Assembly: GCF_006345825.1 (NCBI RefSeq)
Contig: NZ_VCIX01000092.1
Coordinates: 248,001-312,000, forward strand
Direction: 5' to 3'
Source: Paenibacillus paridis
GTDB lineage: Bacteria > Bacillota > Bacilli > Paenibacillales > Paenibacillaceae
Length of the DNA: 64,000 bases
In this document: positions 33,516 through 43,800 of the stretch, one piece after another
Numbering within the stretch: position 1 is the first letter of the stretch
How the letters are laid out: the number at the start of each line of letters is the position of its first letter
Program-made: the position numbers and the translations under genes
The notes under the pieces: generated by a model
What the model saw: only the letters and a program-made list of their open reading frames with translations
Databases searched by the model: none
What the model was told of the DNA's origin: nothing

Positions 33516-35942
33516 TTGATACGGCTTCATAATGATACTTTTGAAATAAACCTGTCTCCACACGGCACGGTGGAATCCCTCATATTGACCGATGATCCGG
33601 AAAGGATGAACTGGGTCATCGATGCGCAATATGTAAAGGACGCCGGGTACTCGGATGAGGATAAACGGTTTGGACATTGGAGCGCTACAATTGATGATGA
33701 ACGGATTGAAAGCATTAACTTGCAGCCGCAAATGGAAGTAATGGATGATCAATCAGCTAGTGTTACTTTTTTACACACTAAATTTAATGTTCGATATGAG
33801 TATCTGCTTCATTCTAATGGTGAATGGAAGTGGATGATTCATTGTTCAAATCCGACTAATGCCCCTATCGTTGTAAAAGGGTTCCATAGCTGGTTTTCCC
33901 TTGCGTATATTATGTTCCGCGATCATGATGTTTTGAGGAATATGCAACATTCTTGCGCGGTGTTCCCTCATGTAGGAGGGGATTTCTCCAAATATGCTGC
34001 TATGCGGAGAAGCAATAAGGCTCCTCATCTTGCCATATACAGTACGGGCGAACGAGTCAGTGCGTTTGGTACGTATTGCAGTTATGTCAACCGTTTTTTA
34101 GAACAGGTCTCGCCGTCATTGGACGGAATGCTGTACCATCGATTATCGTTTATTGAGGATGGAAGCTCGATGGAGCAGTCTGCAGACAGCGATTGGATTT
34201 ATGGTGGAGATTACTCGCCAGTTACGCTTGAGCCTGGAGACGAAAGAACATGGTCATTTGTTTTCGCTCCATTTAATCAACAAGAGGATTTTTATAACCA
34301 GGCGATCAAGTACGGGCATCCGCATTGGACCTATTCGCCCGTGACGACTACGGAAGGAAAGTTTTTTGCCGAATTGATAGTGCCAGAGAATGATACTTTG
34401 CATTCGGTTAAGCTTATAAGCGTAACAGACGAAGGCGGCACGGTTAAGGAAATTGATATCTCAAACGAGTTTAAAATGATTTTCGATGAAAAATCTAAAC
34501 GTTTACGTGCGGTGCTGCCACTTAAGTCAGCTGGCGAGATTAAAATAGTAGCTAAACTCGTTAGCGGAAAATATGATGTTTTGGTAGGAAATGTCCTTGA
34601 ACCGATCGATAGGATACTCGAGGAGAGGGCAGCATGGTTATGTAACCATAGTTTTAATACAGCCCAAGAAACCCGGCCCTATGCATGTTTGCCTTTATCG
34701 AACCAAGGTGAATCGCTTGGCAAATTATCTTTTATCCTGATGAAAAATCTTCTATCCGCTCCCGTGCCGGAACAAGTCAGAAAAGTTGAAATGGCTGCGT
34801 TCCATGATCTAAAACAGCATTGGTTTGAGGATGGAGATTTTACGATCCCAAAACCGCTATATGGTTCTTTTTACCGTATGTATGATTTTGATTATATCGG
34901 TCACGTATATTATCTATTGTCACAATTTGATAAATCGCTTTTGTATCATGAAAATCCAGATACCTATTTATGTTGGGCTGCTGAGGTCATGTGTATGCGG
35001 CTGGACCCGGATTGTCACCAAAATAAACGCGAAAAAGAGGAAGCACGGCTTGTAGGCGTATTTATTTTATATATTGGTGACTTGTTAGAGAAGTTGAAAA
35101 AGAGTAAGTTCATTTATTGGTATGAGAAGCTTGAATTGCTATGGTTAGCATTCGTAAAAGGGCTAAAACAAGGTTCGCAAGGGTACCAAGGAGCCGTGAC
35201 GGAGCATTTCTATGATAATGCAGGATTTGGGCTTACTTGCGAAGCGTTGTGCCTAGCCAAGTTAACGGATGAAGCGGAACTGTATGCCCCATTAATTATT
35301 GCGAATATCGGATTTAGTAACGATTATAGAGCGAACGCTCCGGATCGCTGGTGGGAGGCCTTATCTTTTATGACTCACTCATTATGGGGGGGATTAGTAG
35401 CAGGCGCTGCCCGATCGACTTATGAAACCATTGGAGATACGCGATTGCTGGAAGCGGGTTATCGAGCGACGATGGCTGTTTTTAATTGTTACGACTGGAA
35501 TGTGTATTCGACAACTCGCAAACTAAAGCCAGGGGAAGCAGCTTCTACGTACAGCATTGCAGCGCCTAATTTAAATATGCCTGAAATTTCCAGAAATCGA
35601 TTTGGGCAATCTATATTTAAGAAATCGAGCGATCCCTTATTCAGCAGCCTGTTTTCTACGATCGAGGGTGATGATTGGGATATGGGCGAAGAACTCGTTG
35701 CCTATATGCTTGGTTTTGGTTCGACGACATATCTTTATACGGATGAAGACGGCGGGCTAAGATGCGTAAATGGTTTTATTGAGCCGAGAGAAAAGGGATG
35801 GGAGATTACAAGTTATGCTGCTTATCCAACTAAATATGTCATGTTGGAGAAAGGGCTTGCGTTCGTTTCAAATGCAGGAGAAACTGTGAGGAGCGTATTA
35901 TTTAGGAATGGTGCATTTGAAAGTGCAGAAATGAAAAGATAA
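33516..35942 (+). CDS. Cytosolic (alpha/alpha)6-type carbohydrate enzyme candidate
   Basis: I recognise no named family. From TTG 33516 the product is 808 residues (824 from ATG 33468). It lacks a signal peptide and has an N-terminal beta-sandwich (~1-330) and a helical C-terminal half rich in aromatic and paired tryptophans, such as RWWEALSFMTHSLWGG (~611) and a late GEELVAYMLGFGS segment. This order, and these two motifs, recall the N-terminal region of the SLH-anchored protein at 40.9 kb (GEGWWNFQYTTSLAG and FGLFGYGALV), suggesting distant relatedness. A role as a polysaccharide lyase or glycoside hydrolase on imported fragments is inference. The TTG start is preferred because AGGAG lies seven bases before it and the upstream ATG overlaps the predicted -10. 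Confidence 0.65.
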   Translation: MIRLHNDTFEINLSPHGTVESLILTDDPERMNWVIDAQYVKDAGYSDEDKRFGHWSATIDDERIESINLQPQMEVMDDQSASVTFLHTKFNVRYEYLLHSNGEWKWMIHCSNPTNAPIVVKGFHSWFSLAYIMFRDHDVLRNMQHSCAVFPHVGGDFSKYAAMRRSNKAPHLAIYSTGERVSAFGTYCSYVNRFLEQVSPSLDGMLYHRLSFIEDGSSMEQSADSDWIYGGDYSPVTLEPGDERTWSFVFAPFNQQEDFYNQAIKYGHPHWTYSPVTTTEGKFFAELIVPENDTLHSVKLISVTDEGGTVKEIDISNEFKMIFDEKSKRLRAVLPLKSAGEIKIVAKLVSGKYDVLVGNVLEPIDRILEERAAWLCNHSFNTAQETRPYACLPLSNQGESLGKLSFILMKNLLSAPVPEQVRKVEMAAFHDLKQHWFEDGDFTIPKPLYGSFYRMYDFDYIGHVYYLLSQFDKSLLYHENPDTYLCWAAEVMCMRLDPDCHQNKREKEEARLVGVFILYIGDLLEKLKKSKFIYWYEKLELLWLAFVKGLKQGSQGYQGAVTEHFYDNAGFGLTCEALCLAKLTDEAELYAPLIIANIGFSNDYRANAPDRWWEALSFMTHSLWGGLVAGAARSTYETIGDTRLLEAGYRATMAVFNCYDWNVYSTTRKLKPGEAASTYSIAAPNLNMPEISRNRFGQSIFKKSSDPLFSSLFSTIEGDDWDMGEELVAYMLGFGSTTYLYTDEDGGLRCVNGFIEPREKGWEITSYAAYPTKYVMLEKGLAFVSNAGETVRSVLFRNGAFESAEMKR

Positions 35943-35959
35943 CCAGAGCTATCTTGGAC

Positions 35960-36004
35960 AAAAAAACGAAAGCCGGCAGCTCTGTGCCGGCTTTCGTTTT
36001 TTTT
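35960..36004. terminator. Bidirectional terminator between convergent genes
   Basis: AAAAAACGAAAGCCGGC pairs with GCCGGCTTTCGTTTTTT around a six-base loop; A- and T-tracts flank both sides, so it can serve this gene and the convergent AraC gene. Confidence 0.9.
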
Positions 36005-36060
36005 AAATACGATAAAGTATTCTAAGGATGACGACAGCCATTTCACTTCGTTCTATTCAA

Positions 36061-36951
36061 TTAGAAATCCGAAAATCTTTTTTTTCGAAAGTTTGCTGGA
36101 GAACTGCCTTGTTTATTGGTAAAAACGGAGGAAAAATAGGCAGGCGTGCTAAATCCTAATTCGTCGGCTATTCGAGCAATCGACCAGTCGGTTTGGAGCA
36201 GCAGTTTTTTGGCATGTTCGAACCGATATTGCAGCAAATAATCCATGGGGGTGACTCCATAAACTTTTAACATGCATTTGGCCAAGTAGTTGGGATGATA
36301 ATTAAATTCGGCCTTAAGCACGGAATTCGTGATTTTTGAGGTATAGTTTTGACGAATGAATAATTCAATTTTTTCAGCGAGATGTATAGCAGTTGAATTT
36401 ATTGAATTTGTTGAATCGTAGTTTATATTTTGCATGAAGGTCTGGAAGGCCGTTTGTTTCCTCCAATTGCGAAGCGAACGAGGATCCTTATCCAAGGAAT
36501 AAAATTGGGTAAGGTCATTCATGGATTGGCTCGACAGCTTTAATTTCTTGGGTATAAAAATCGAGTTAACCTCGCAATGGTTGAGGTATGCTTGCTGTTT
36601 ATGTTTTTCAAATAAAGCAATCTGATTGTCATAGCAATCGCTGATGTTGTTCATTTCATCCCAAGCTCCGAAGGTTTGGAAATGAATCCACGTAATTTCC
36701 GTCTCTTCTTCGCAAGGGGCTGTACCGAAATGATGCGCATCGGGCCTTAAAATAATGGCTTCATCTTTGTTAATTACCCACTCATTATCATTTTCTCCGA
36801 TGAACAATGTACCCCTGGTGACGATAATAATATCGAATACGCTAATGGAATAACGGCTGACATGTCTCTCGCGCGGCAAGAAAGTATGCTTCCCACTGTC
36901 GATAAAATAAGGAACAGGTGGAGTTACAAAATGCATGATGATATCAGACAT
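36061..36951 (-). CDS. AraC-family transcription regulator with cupin-like sensor
   Basis: The 296-residue product has an N-terminal cupin-like ligand domain (~5-150, with RHVSRYSISVFDIIIVTRG and the ILRPDAHHFG motif) and a C-terminal AraC helix-turn-helix pair (~200-295, ending STPAYFSSVFTNKQG.SPANFRK). It is a soluble one-component sugar sensor. It diverges from the importer operon and faces the cytosolic enzyme gene, both its likely targets; a pair of direct repeats in the divergent region is the candidate binding site. ATG 36951 is chosen because AGAGGGGAT sits just upstream; an ATG 42 bases earlier has no such site. Confidence 0.88.
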   Translation of the reverse strand: MSDIIMHFVTPPVPYFIDSGKHTFLPRERHVSRYSISVFDIIIVTRGTLFIGENDNEWVINKDEAIILRPDAHHFGTAPCEEETEITWIHFQTFGAWDEMNNISDCYDNQIALFEKHKQQAYLNHCEVNSIFIPKKLKLSSQSMNDLTQFYSLDKDPRSLRNWRKQTAFQTFMQNINYDSTNSINSTAIHLAEKIELFIRQNYTSKITNSVLKAEFNYHPNYLAKCMLKVYGVTPMDYLLQYRFEHAKKLLLQTDWSIARIADELGFSTPAYFSSVFTNKQGSSPANFRKKRFSDF

Positions 36952-37071
36952 AACGATCCCCTCTACTTTACCCAGGAATAGTGATATTTTCAATTTGGTT
37001 ATAAATTGATTTCGTTAGCGTGATATTCATGTTTTTACAATGGTGAAATAACATAAGATAGCAAAAAAATT

Positions 37072-37081
37072 TAAACGTTTC
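37072..37081. promoter_or_regulatory. TAAACGTTTC operator-like site upstream of the AraC gene
   Basis: Same core as the palindromes at 33482 and 37480, with one change. It lies 121 bp upstream of the AraC start, on the divergent side of the control region. Confidence 0.4.
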
Positions 37082-37180
37082 ACAGTATTATGTTTTGTGT
37101 TGATAAAATTGACCGATCGTTGAGCATATCAAAGACTTTTATATCAAAATAACACATTACTCAAGACTTTTCAAACAGAA

Positions 37181-37216
37181 AAATAGAGGTTGGAATTTCA
37201 TAAATAGAGGTTGGAA
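37181..37216 (+). promoter_or_regulatory. Tandem direct repeat, probable AraC activator site
   Basis: AAATAGAGGTTGGAA occurs identically at 37181-37195 and 37202-37216, 21 bp (two helical turns) apart, ending seven bases before the -35 element. This spacing on one face of the helix is the classic layout for an AraC-family activator dimer. A partial third copy (AGGTTGAAATAT) lies near 37418. Confidence 0.7.
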
Positions 37217-37223
37217 AAATCGT

Positions 37224-37252
37224 TTTTCAATGGAAAAGATGGATGATACAAT
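37224..37252 (+). promoter_or_regulatory. Promoter P1 of the second importer operon
   Basis: Weak -35 TTTTCA (37224-37229), 17-bp spacer, -10 TACAAT (37247-37252). The weak -35 next to the repeat fits an activator-dependent promoter. The predicted leader is about 315 nt. Confidence 0.55.
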
Positions 37253-37254
37253 GA

Positions 37255-37268
37255 AGTAAGCGTTTTCT
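37255..37268 (+). promoter_or_regulatory. cre-like site at the P1 start point
   Basis: AGTAAGCGTTTTCT matches 12 of 14 positions of the cre consensus and covers the predicted transcription start (~37259), a usual position for CcpA repression. Confidence 0.5.
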
Positions 37269-37370
37269 ATTCGCTTGAAGAGAATGCGGTTTATCCTAAT
37301 ATAGGAAATCAATATGGTTAAACGATTAATCAAAAGTCTTGAATGCCTTCAAAGGGAGGTGCTAAATCGA

Positions 37371-37424
37371 ATGTCGGTTATGAAGCCGTTGGTCGCTGGT
37401 TGTAATATCAAAAAAACAGGTTGA
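37371..37424 (+). other. Possible 17-residue leader peptide ORF
   Basis: An ATG follows GGGAGG (37354-37359) at a 11-base spacing and reads MSVMKPLVAGCNIKKTG before TGA. It lies in the long leader of the binding-protein gene. It may regulate translation, or may be a relic of an earlier gene start. Confidence 0.3.
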
Positions 37425-37446
37425 AATATCTTATTGCGTTTCATGA

Positions 37447-37489
37447 TTGCTTATGGCACAATCTGGTTGTAAATACTGCTAAACGTTTA
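37447..37489 (+). promoter_or_regulatory. Possible second promoter P2 with TAAACGTTTA operator
   Basis: -35-like TTGCTT (37447-37452), 17-bp spacer, -10-like TAAATA (37470-37475), then the perfect palindrome TAAACGTTTA (37480-37489) at the predicted start. A repressor bound there would block P2. The -10 match is weak. A related TAAACGATTA lies at 37319-37328. Confidence 0.4.
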
Positions 37490-37572
37490 ACTTGCTGCTT
37501 GAATACTTTAGCGATCAAGTTGAATGATTAGACATACAAACGAAAGCTAATTTTGAAGGGAGTGCGGGGGCA

Positions 37573-38967
37573 ATGAAAACAGGCAAGAAAATTGGGGTAG
37601 GCCTTATCTTAGCTGCATTTGCAATGAGTGCCATCGGATGTTCAAACAACGGAGGCAACACAGCTTCACCGGGAACAGATGCTACGAACACACCGGCGGG
37701 TTCCAAGACGGAAAAGGTTAAGATCGTTTACTCGATGTGGGGGAGCGCGGAAGAAGGAAGCACGACGCAGGCGGTGGCGGACAAGTTCAACGCTTCGCAG
37801 GACCGAATCGAGGTAGAAGTGCAAGCGATTCCATGGGAGAACTACATGACAAAATTGAATACGCTTGCAACGGCGGGCCAATTGCCGGATACAGGGATGC
37901 TGCAGGAAGGCGGCGTCATCCAGTGGTCGGGCGAAGGGATGCTGAATGATGTAAGCGCGATGTATGAGGGAAGCGACAGCAAGCCGCTGGACAGCCTGGC
38001 CTACAAACATGAAGGAAATACCGTTGCTTATGCGGCTGCCAATGAAATTCTCCTGCTCTATTACAACAAAGAAATGTTCGATAAAGCGAATGTGCCCTAC
38101 CCTCCAGCTGCACTGGATCAAGCATGGACTTGGGATGCTTTCGTAGAGACGGCTAAGAAACTAACGCTTGACAAGAACGGCAAGCATTCTGGCGAGGAAG
38201 GCTTTGATTCGCAGAGTATCGTTCAGTACGGCACATCCGTCGAGAATCTTTCGTGGCAGCTCGAAACCTGGGCGCTCAGCAACGGCGGGGGCTTCTATTC
38301 CGAAGACGGTACGGAGGTTAGAATCGGAGAAGAGGCTAGCGTCGAAGCGATTCAGAAAGTTGCCGATCTGTACTTAAAGGATCATGTCGCCCCATTGTCC
38401 GTCGGACAGACCGATGACGGCATCCAGCGCACGATCATTGCCGGGACTGTCGCTATGGCAACGAATGGTCAATGGAACATCGGAACAAGCTTGAATACGG
38501 CCAAAGAAGAGGGGCTGAGCTATGGCGTAGCCGTATTGCCTTACATGAAGGATAAGGTCACCCTCAATACAGGCGGCGCCAATGTTGTATTCTCCCAGAC
38601 CAAACATCCGGAAGAAGCGATGGAATGGCTGAAATGGTACAACTCCGAAGAAAACAACTGGGCGCTGATTTCATCGGGCATTTGGATGCCGACGCTAGAC
38701 AAGTGGTATAAGGATGAGACGTTTACTCGCAAATGGGTAGAAAATCCTAACTTCCCACCGTATGAGGAATACAAATCGGCAGTAGTCGACTATGCGCAAT
38801 CCGACGCTGCAAGGCCGGCTGCGTGGTTCTATACGAACTATACAACAGACTTTAACACGTTACTCGGGTCGGTTCTAGGCGATGTCTGGACGGGTAAGAC
38901 TACCGCGAAGGAAGCAATTACGAAAAATCTCGATGCTTTGAAAGCAGCCCATGCAGGCAGTAAATAA
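37573..38967 (+). CDS. Extracellular sugar-binding lipoprotein (family 1, MalE/UgpB type)
   Basis: The 464-residue product has a lipoprotein signal ending AIGC (Cys23) and the fold of family 1 solute-binding proteins: KIVYSMWGSAEEGS start, AIPWENYMTKLNTLATAGQLPDTG hinge region and the NGQWNIGTS segment. It captures an oligosaccharide for the two permeases that follow. It differs in type from the LplA-like proteins elsewhere in the window. GAAGGGAG lies upstream of the start. A hairpin after the stop probably raises its expression relative to the permeases. Confidence 0.92.
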   Translation: MKTGKKIGVGLILAAFAMSAIGCSNNGGNTASPGTDATNTPAGSKTEKVKIVYSMWGSAEEGSTTQAVADKFNASQDRIEVEVQAIPWENYMTKLNTLATAGQLPDTGMLQEGGVIQWSGEGMLNDVSAMYEGSDSKPLDSLAYKHEGNTVAYAAANEILLLYYNKEMFDKANVPYPPAALDQAWTWDAFVETAKKLTLDKNGKHSGEEGFDSQSIVQYGTSVENLSWQLETWALSNGGGFYSEDGTEVRIGEEASVEAIQKVADLYLKDHVAPLSVGQTDDGIQRTIIAGTVAMATNGQWNIGTSLNTAKEEGLSYGVAVLPYMKDKVTLNTGGANVVFSQTKHPEEAMEWLKWYNSEENNWALISSGIWMPTLDKWYKDETFTRKWVENPNFPPYEEYKSAVVDYAQSDAARPAAWFYTNYTTDFNTLLGSVLGDVWTGKTTAKEAITKNLDALKAAHAGSK

Positions 38968-38977
38968 TAGATAGAAG

Positions 38978-39013
38978 GGATGACCGCTAGCGTTGCAACG
39001 GTGGCGGTCATCC
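38978..39013 (+). terminator. Intercistronic hairpin after the binding-protein gene
   Basis: GGATGACCGC (38978-38987) pairs with GCGGTCATCC (39004-39013), followed by TTTATT. It is likely a partial terminator or 3' stabiliser that lets the binding protein be made in excess of the permeases. Confidence 0.75.
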
Positions 39014-39039
39014 TTTATTCATAAGGAGTGGGGCAAGAT

Positions 39040-39963
39040 ATGGAAACCGTTAATAAACTGCCTAAGCGCCGTTCCCGATTTTATTCAAGCGAGGCGCGCG
39101 TTGCTTATATTTGTTTGATCCCAGCTTTTCTAGGTCTAATCTTTCTGACGTATTTACCTCTTCTCGGTGTGCTCGGAATTAGTCTCACGAATTGGACGGG
39201 GCTGAAACCCCCGGAGTTCATTGGATTCGAGAATTATATCAAACTATTTACTTCCGATCCTTATATCAAGGACTCTATTATTACGACGATCTATTTTGCA
39301 GTATTATCTGTAATCGGAAGCATGATCTATTCCCTTTTTATTGCAATGATGCTGAACCGTAAAATTCCAGCGAGAAGTTTTTTTAGAGCTGTTTTTTATA
39401 TCCCGTATGTTTTGCCGGCCGTAGCGATCTATGTCGGATGGTCTTGGCTTTACGAGGGCAATTTCGGGTTTTTCAACTATCTTCTCTCCGAGATCGGGTT
39501 GAATAAAATTCACTTTATCGCGGATTCCAGCTACGTCGTCCCTTCTCTCTCGTTGATTTCGGTTTGGCTTTCGGGAAATTTGATCGTTATCTTTTTGGCG
39601 GGGCTTCAGAATGTTCCGAGTGTATACCATGAAGCTGCCGAAATGGATGGCGCTAACGGCTGGCAACGATTCCGGCATATCACCTTGCCATGTATGACGC
39701 CGATTATTTTCTACAACCTGTTGATGAGCTTGATCGCCAACCTTCAGGTCGTGACGCCGGCGCTTGCCTTAACGAATGGCGGTCCAGGAAATTCTACAAG
39801 GTTCTTGACTTATCTAATGTATGATCAAGCATTCGTAAATTACAAGATCGGATATGCTTGCGCCACTACCTTGATTATATTTGCTATACTTTCCGTTTTT
39901 ACAATTATTTTGTTCAAGACGTCCAACCGGTGGATTTACAATGAAGGAGGCGATGACAAATGA
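39040..39963 (+). CDS. ABC sugar importer permease (MalF/UgpA type)
   Basis: The 307-residue membrane protein has about six helices, the MalF-type start (IPAFLGLIFLTYLPLLGVLGISLTNW) and the EAA loop YHEAAEMDGANGW that contacts the ATPase. It forms the channel with the next gene, which it overlaps by four bases (ATGA). ATG 39040 is chosen because AAGGAG (39023-39028) lies upstream; a GTG at 39028 overlaps that site. No ATPase gene is nearby. Confidence 0.93.
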   Translation: METVNKLPKRRSRFYSSEARVAYICLIPAFLGLIFLTYLPLLGVLGISLTNWTGLKPPEFIGFENYIKLFTSDPYIKDSIITTIYFAVLSVIGSMIYSLFIAMMLNRKIPARSFFRAVFYIPYVLPAVAIYVGWSWLYEGNFGFFNYLLSEIGLNKIHFIADSSYVVPSLSLISVWLSGNLIVIFLAGLQNVPSVYHEAAEMDGANGWQRFRHITLPCMTPIIFYNLLMSLIANLQVVTPALALTNGGPGNSTRFLTYLMYDQAFVNYKIGYACATTLIIFAILSVFTIILFKTSNRWIYNEGGDDK

Positions 39964-40829
39964 GCGAAATAGCATATGGCAGACTAGGGAGCAAGAAACG
40001 AAGAACCAGAATGATGAACATCATAACGGTAGTCGCCGTCGTTTTTTTTGCCATTTTAGCAATCTTCCCGATTTGGTGGATTTTCCGCACGTCTCTTATG
40101 ACGAATGCCGAGATCTACAGATATCCGCCAGCCCTAACTCCGGACAAATGGTTGTTTTCCAATTATGAGAAAACGTTAGAGATCTTCAAATTTTGGAAGT
40201 ACTTGTGGAACACGATGGTCATTATTGTTCCTTCCTGCTTGGCTGGGACATTCACAGCAACTTTATGTGGATACGCTTTTGCGAGGCTGCGGTTTCGAGG
40301 CAAAAACTTGATCTGGGCACTTTGCATCGGTTCCATGCTGCTGCCTGCTATGGTTACGCTTATTCCGCTGTATATCGGCTGGACGCGAGGCCTCGGAGTG
40401 AGCGACAGCTATTGGCCGTTAATTCTGCCTTACTTTTGCGGCGGCGGCGCGTTTAATATTTTTTTAATTCGCCAGTTTATTATGTCTATTCCGAGAGAGC
40501 TCGATCAAGCTGCAACGATTGACGGTGCCGGATACTTCCGCATCTTGTTCAGTATCATCATGCCAGCGATCCGACCGGCGATGATCGTCGTCGCATTGTT
40601 TATTTTCATCGGGCTATGGAATGATTTGCTCCAGCAGATGATTTATATTAATTCAAGCGATAAATATACGATTGCACTGGGACTAACCAACTTTAGAGGC
40701 CAACTGAAAAGCGACTGGTCGATGACGATGGCCGCAACATGCTTGTCCTTTGCACCAGGCGTCATTTTCTATCTCATTGGTCAAAGGTATTTTGTAGAGG
40801 GCATCACGCTTACCGGATTAAAAAATTAA
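39960..40829 (+). CDS. ABC sugar importer permease (MalG/UgpE type)
   Basis: The 289-residue membrane protein has about six helices, the EAA loop LDQAATIDGAGYF and a typical MalG-type C-terminus (QRYFVEGITLTGLKN). It is the second channel half, translationally coupled to the preceding permease by the four-base overlap. The giant SLH exoprotein gene follows 36 bp downstream, so importer and surface enzyme are probably one operon. Confidence 0.93.
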   Translation: MSEIAYGRLGSKKRRTRMMNIITVVAVVFFAILAIFPIWWIFRTSLMTNAEIYRYPPALTPDKWLFSNYEKTLEIFKFWKYLWNTMVIIVPSCLAGTFTATLCGYAFARLRFRGKNLIWALCIGSMLLPAMVTLIPLYIGWTRGLGVSDSYWPLILPYFCGGGAFNIFLIRQFIMSIPRELDQAATIDGAGYFRILFSIIMPAIRPAMIVVALFIFIGLWNDLLQQMIYINSSDKYTIALGLTNFRGQLKSDWSMTMAATCLSFAPGVIFYLIGQRYFVEGITLTGLKN

Positions 40830-40865
40830 TTCTGCCTTGGATTACTAAGCCATCAGGAGGTTGTT

Positions 40866-43800
40866 ATGAAAACGATTACAAAAAGGCTTATGTCAATGAC
40901 GATCGCGTTTATGTTGCTATTTCAGATTTTGCAGTTTAATTCAAGCGCGTTAACCAAGCTGGCTGCAGCTGCGGATGGCATTTCCAATGCCAGCCTGTCT
41001 GCGAAAATTGGCGATCTGGGACAGATAGAAGAGTTGTTTATCAAAAATAACCCAGTAAATCGAAACGGGGCTCCTATCAATTTTGTTTTGCCTAATAACA
41101 CGTCTCCGCAGAACAACGTTCAGCATCAATGGATGGGCGAAATGATTTTTTCTTACCGGACCGGCGATAATGAACAATTCCCTGTGAACAGGGATGGCTT
41201 CGTAGAGGTAGATACCAACAAAACGCTTGCAGCCGGCGGTTCAACAACCTATTCCAATATTAATCCCACTAACCAATATTTCGAGAGAACGGTATCCACG
41301 GAGGGCAAGAAAGTAGAGGTTAACTTTATCGGCCAGGATCTAAACTCCGCAACGAATCGGGCGATGAAGGGTTTTGACGTGAAGTCTGTGTTCGACATGG
41401 AGACGAATGACGGCTCCATGCTATGGGAAATAACTTTGAAAAACAAAAGCGGAAAATATATGGAATTCGGCGATATCGGCTTGCCGATGCCTTGGAATAC
41501 TAAATACCGATCGGTATCGGATACGTATGACAATCGTTTAACGATGCATAACTTTGCCGGGGCAGACAGTGGGTATTCCTATGCTATCAGGACTAGCGGA
41601 GAAGGAAATTACATGCTGTTTACCCCGGTGACGGAGAGCGGCGCGCGCATTGAATATGTGGATTACTGGATGCAGGAAGCGGGCGAACTGCGTGCTGGAC
41701 AGACCTTCACCAACTGGACAGGCGACAGCGGCGGTTGGTTTCCTGGGCTGAACGTGCTCTATATCCACTCCAAGGATATACAGAAAACCGGCCGCGGATA
41801 TTTTACCGATGCCTCCAGCCTAGTACTCGGTCCGAATGAGGAGAAAACCTATCAGTTTAAATTTTCGGCGATACGCGCAGGCGATAACACGCCGCAGGAG
41901 AGTGCCCAAAGTCCTAATAACGCTTCCACTTCCGTGGAAGAGCGCGAGAAAAACCTTCGCTCCATTTTGTACCAATCGGGCATGATTGACGCTGTAGCGG
42001 TGCCGGGCTTTCAAACGGCCATTAATATGCCGACGAAGCTGGCTCTGCACTATGATGACAGCAAAATTAAAGTAACGTCGATTGGTATTCAATCCGTTCA
42101 CGAGAATGATCCTTATGATGAAGCGCATATCCCGAATATCAAGCCTGGCAGTCAGAGAAGCGACATGGTTAATAACTCTCGCACAGGGCGCGGGCTTGCT
42201 GGCGGCAACCCGGGCTACACCGAGGCTTATCAATTTTTGGAGACTAAGATTGTCAATGGCGAACAGCACCACATCTATTCACTCCAATTTGATGATCTAG
42301 GCAATAACAGCGTCCGTGTGGAGTATGAGCTGAAGGTTGGCGATGAATGGGTCAATAAATTTACGCAATACGAATTCAATGTAATGGCCGAGCTTGACGA
42401 AACGATGAGAACCCATACCGAATTTATGGTAGAGAAGACGCAGGACAAGGACCCGCAAAGTCCGACCTACGGCAACTACTTTGACTGGTATCTCAAGGAC
42501 GGTCTCGACCGAAACATAAGCCATTGGGGCGATGACTGGGGTCATGATAATATCAACTCCATAACGATGAAGAACTATTTGGACCCGAGTCCGGATGAAA
42601 TTCAATCGATAGAAAATTATCTTATTGATTTTATGTGGGAACGCTTTATGAAGCATACGCAGGACAGCTTTACTGTTGCGAACTGGCTGAGAGATTCTGG
42701 TTCGTATACGGATAAAGATAAGCCTTATACACGAGAATTCTCCGAAGTCATGGCAGCTACCGGCTATTTCAACATGTATCGGATCCAAAAGGCATATCCC
42801 CATCTGATCGAGTACCGCGAATCGCCGCAGTATTATTTGGAAAAGGCTTATGGCATCTACTACAATCGAATTTCCAGCGGAGCAACTGGATTCTATGGCG
42901 AACAGCAGATTCCGGATATGATTGAGGCGTTGAAAGAAGAGGGCATGCAGACGGAGTTTGAAAATCTGAAGAAAAAGTTCGCCTTAGACAAAGGACGGAG
43001 CATGACATTAGCAGCTTATCCTTACGGCTCAGAATTTGAATATGACAATACCGGCGAAGAAGGAGCCTATGCAGCAGCCAAGGCGATGCGAACGTACTAT
43101 CCACAGGACGGACAAGCAGCAGCGGCTAAGAAAAGCATGGAGATGGCGGACTGGAAGACTCGTGCCATGCGCGGGATCCAGCCCACTTGGTATCACTATT
43201 CCGTACCGGTATTCCGCGGCGGCGAGGGCTGGTGGAACTTCCAATATACGACGTCTCTGGCGGGATATATTATGGATGACTGGATTCGTTATCAGGATGA
43301 CGGCAGAACAGCCGCTCAGACCGCTACCGCGCAGCAGCGCAACTATGCGGCCAAGATTTCAAACTTTAACGCCATAAACATGGGGCAGATTTCTGCACAG
43401 TCTGTAGGCAGCACCTCTTGGAGATATTCCATGTATAAGGGCGGAACCGGTACCAAAGACGTGTACGATGGCGGTTCCCGCGTAATGAACAATGGTTGGA
43501 ACGATTTTTCCGGTGAAGCCGACGAGGGCATTTACGGCTCGCTGCTGAGTATTAGTTCGGACATTGTTACCGATCCGGTGTTTGGGCTATTCGGATATGG
43601 GGCACTCGTTACTGACAATGGCAGCAGCTACGGAATTACTCCGAAGGACGGTTTCGGCAAGCGAATTAACTTAATCGACGAAAAAATATATATGGTCTCT
43701 CAAAATGAAAAAATCGATAGCGCGGAAATTCAAAAAGACGGCAGGCTATTTCAATTGACGCTCTCGAATCTGGATAAAAAAGAGCATGCTTCGAGAATTG

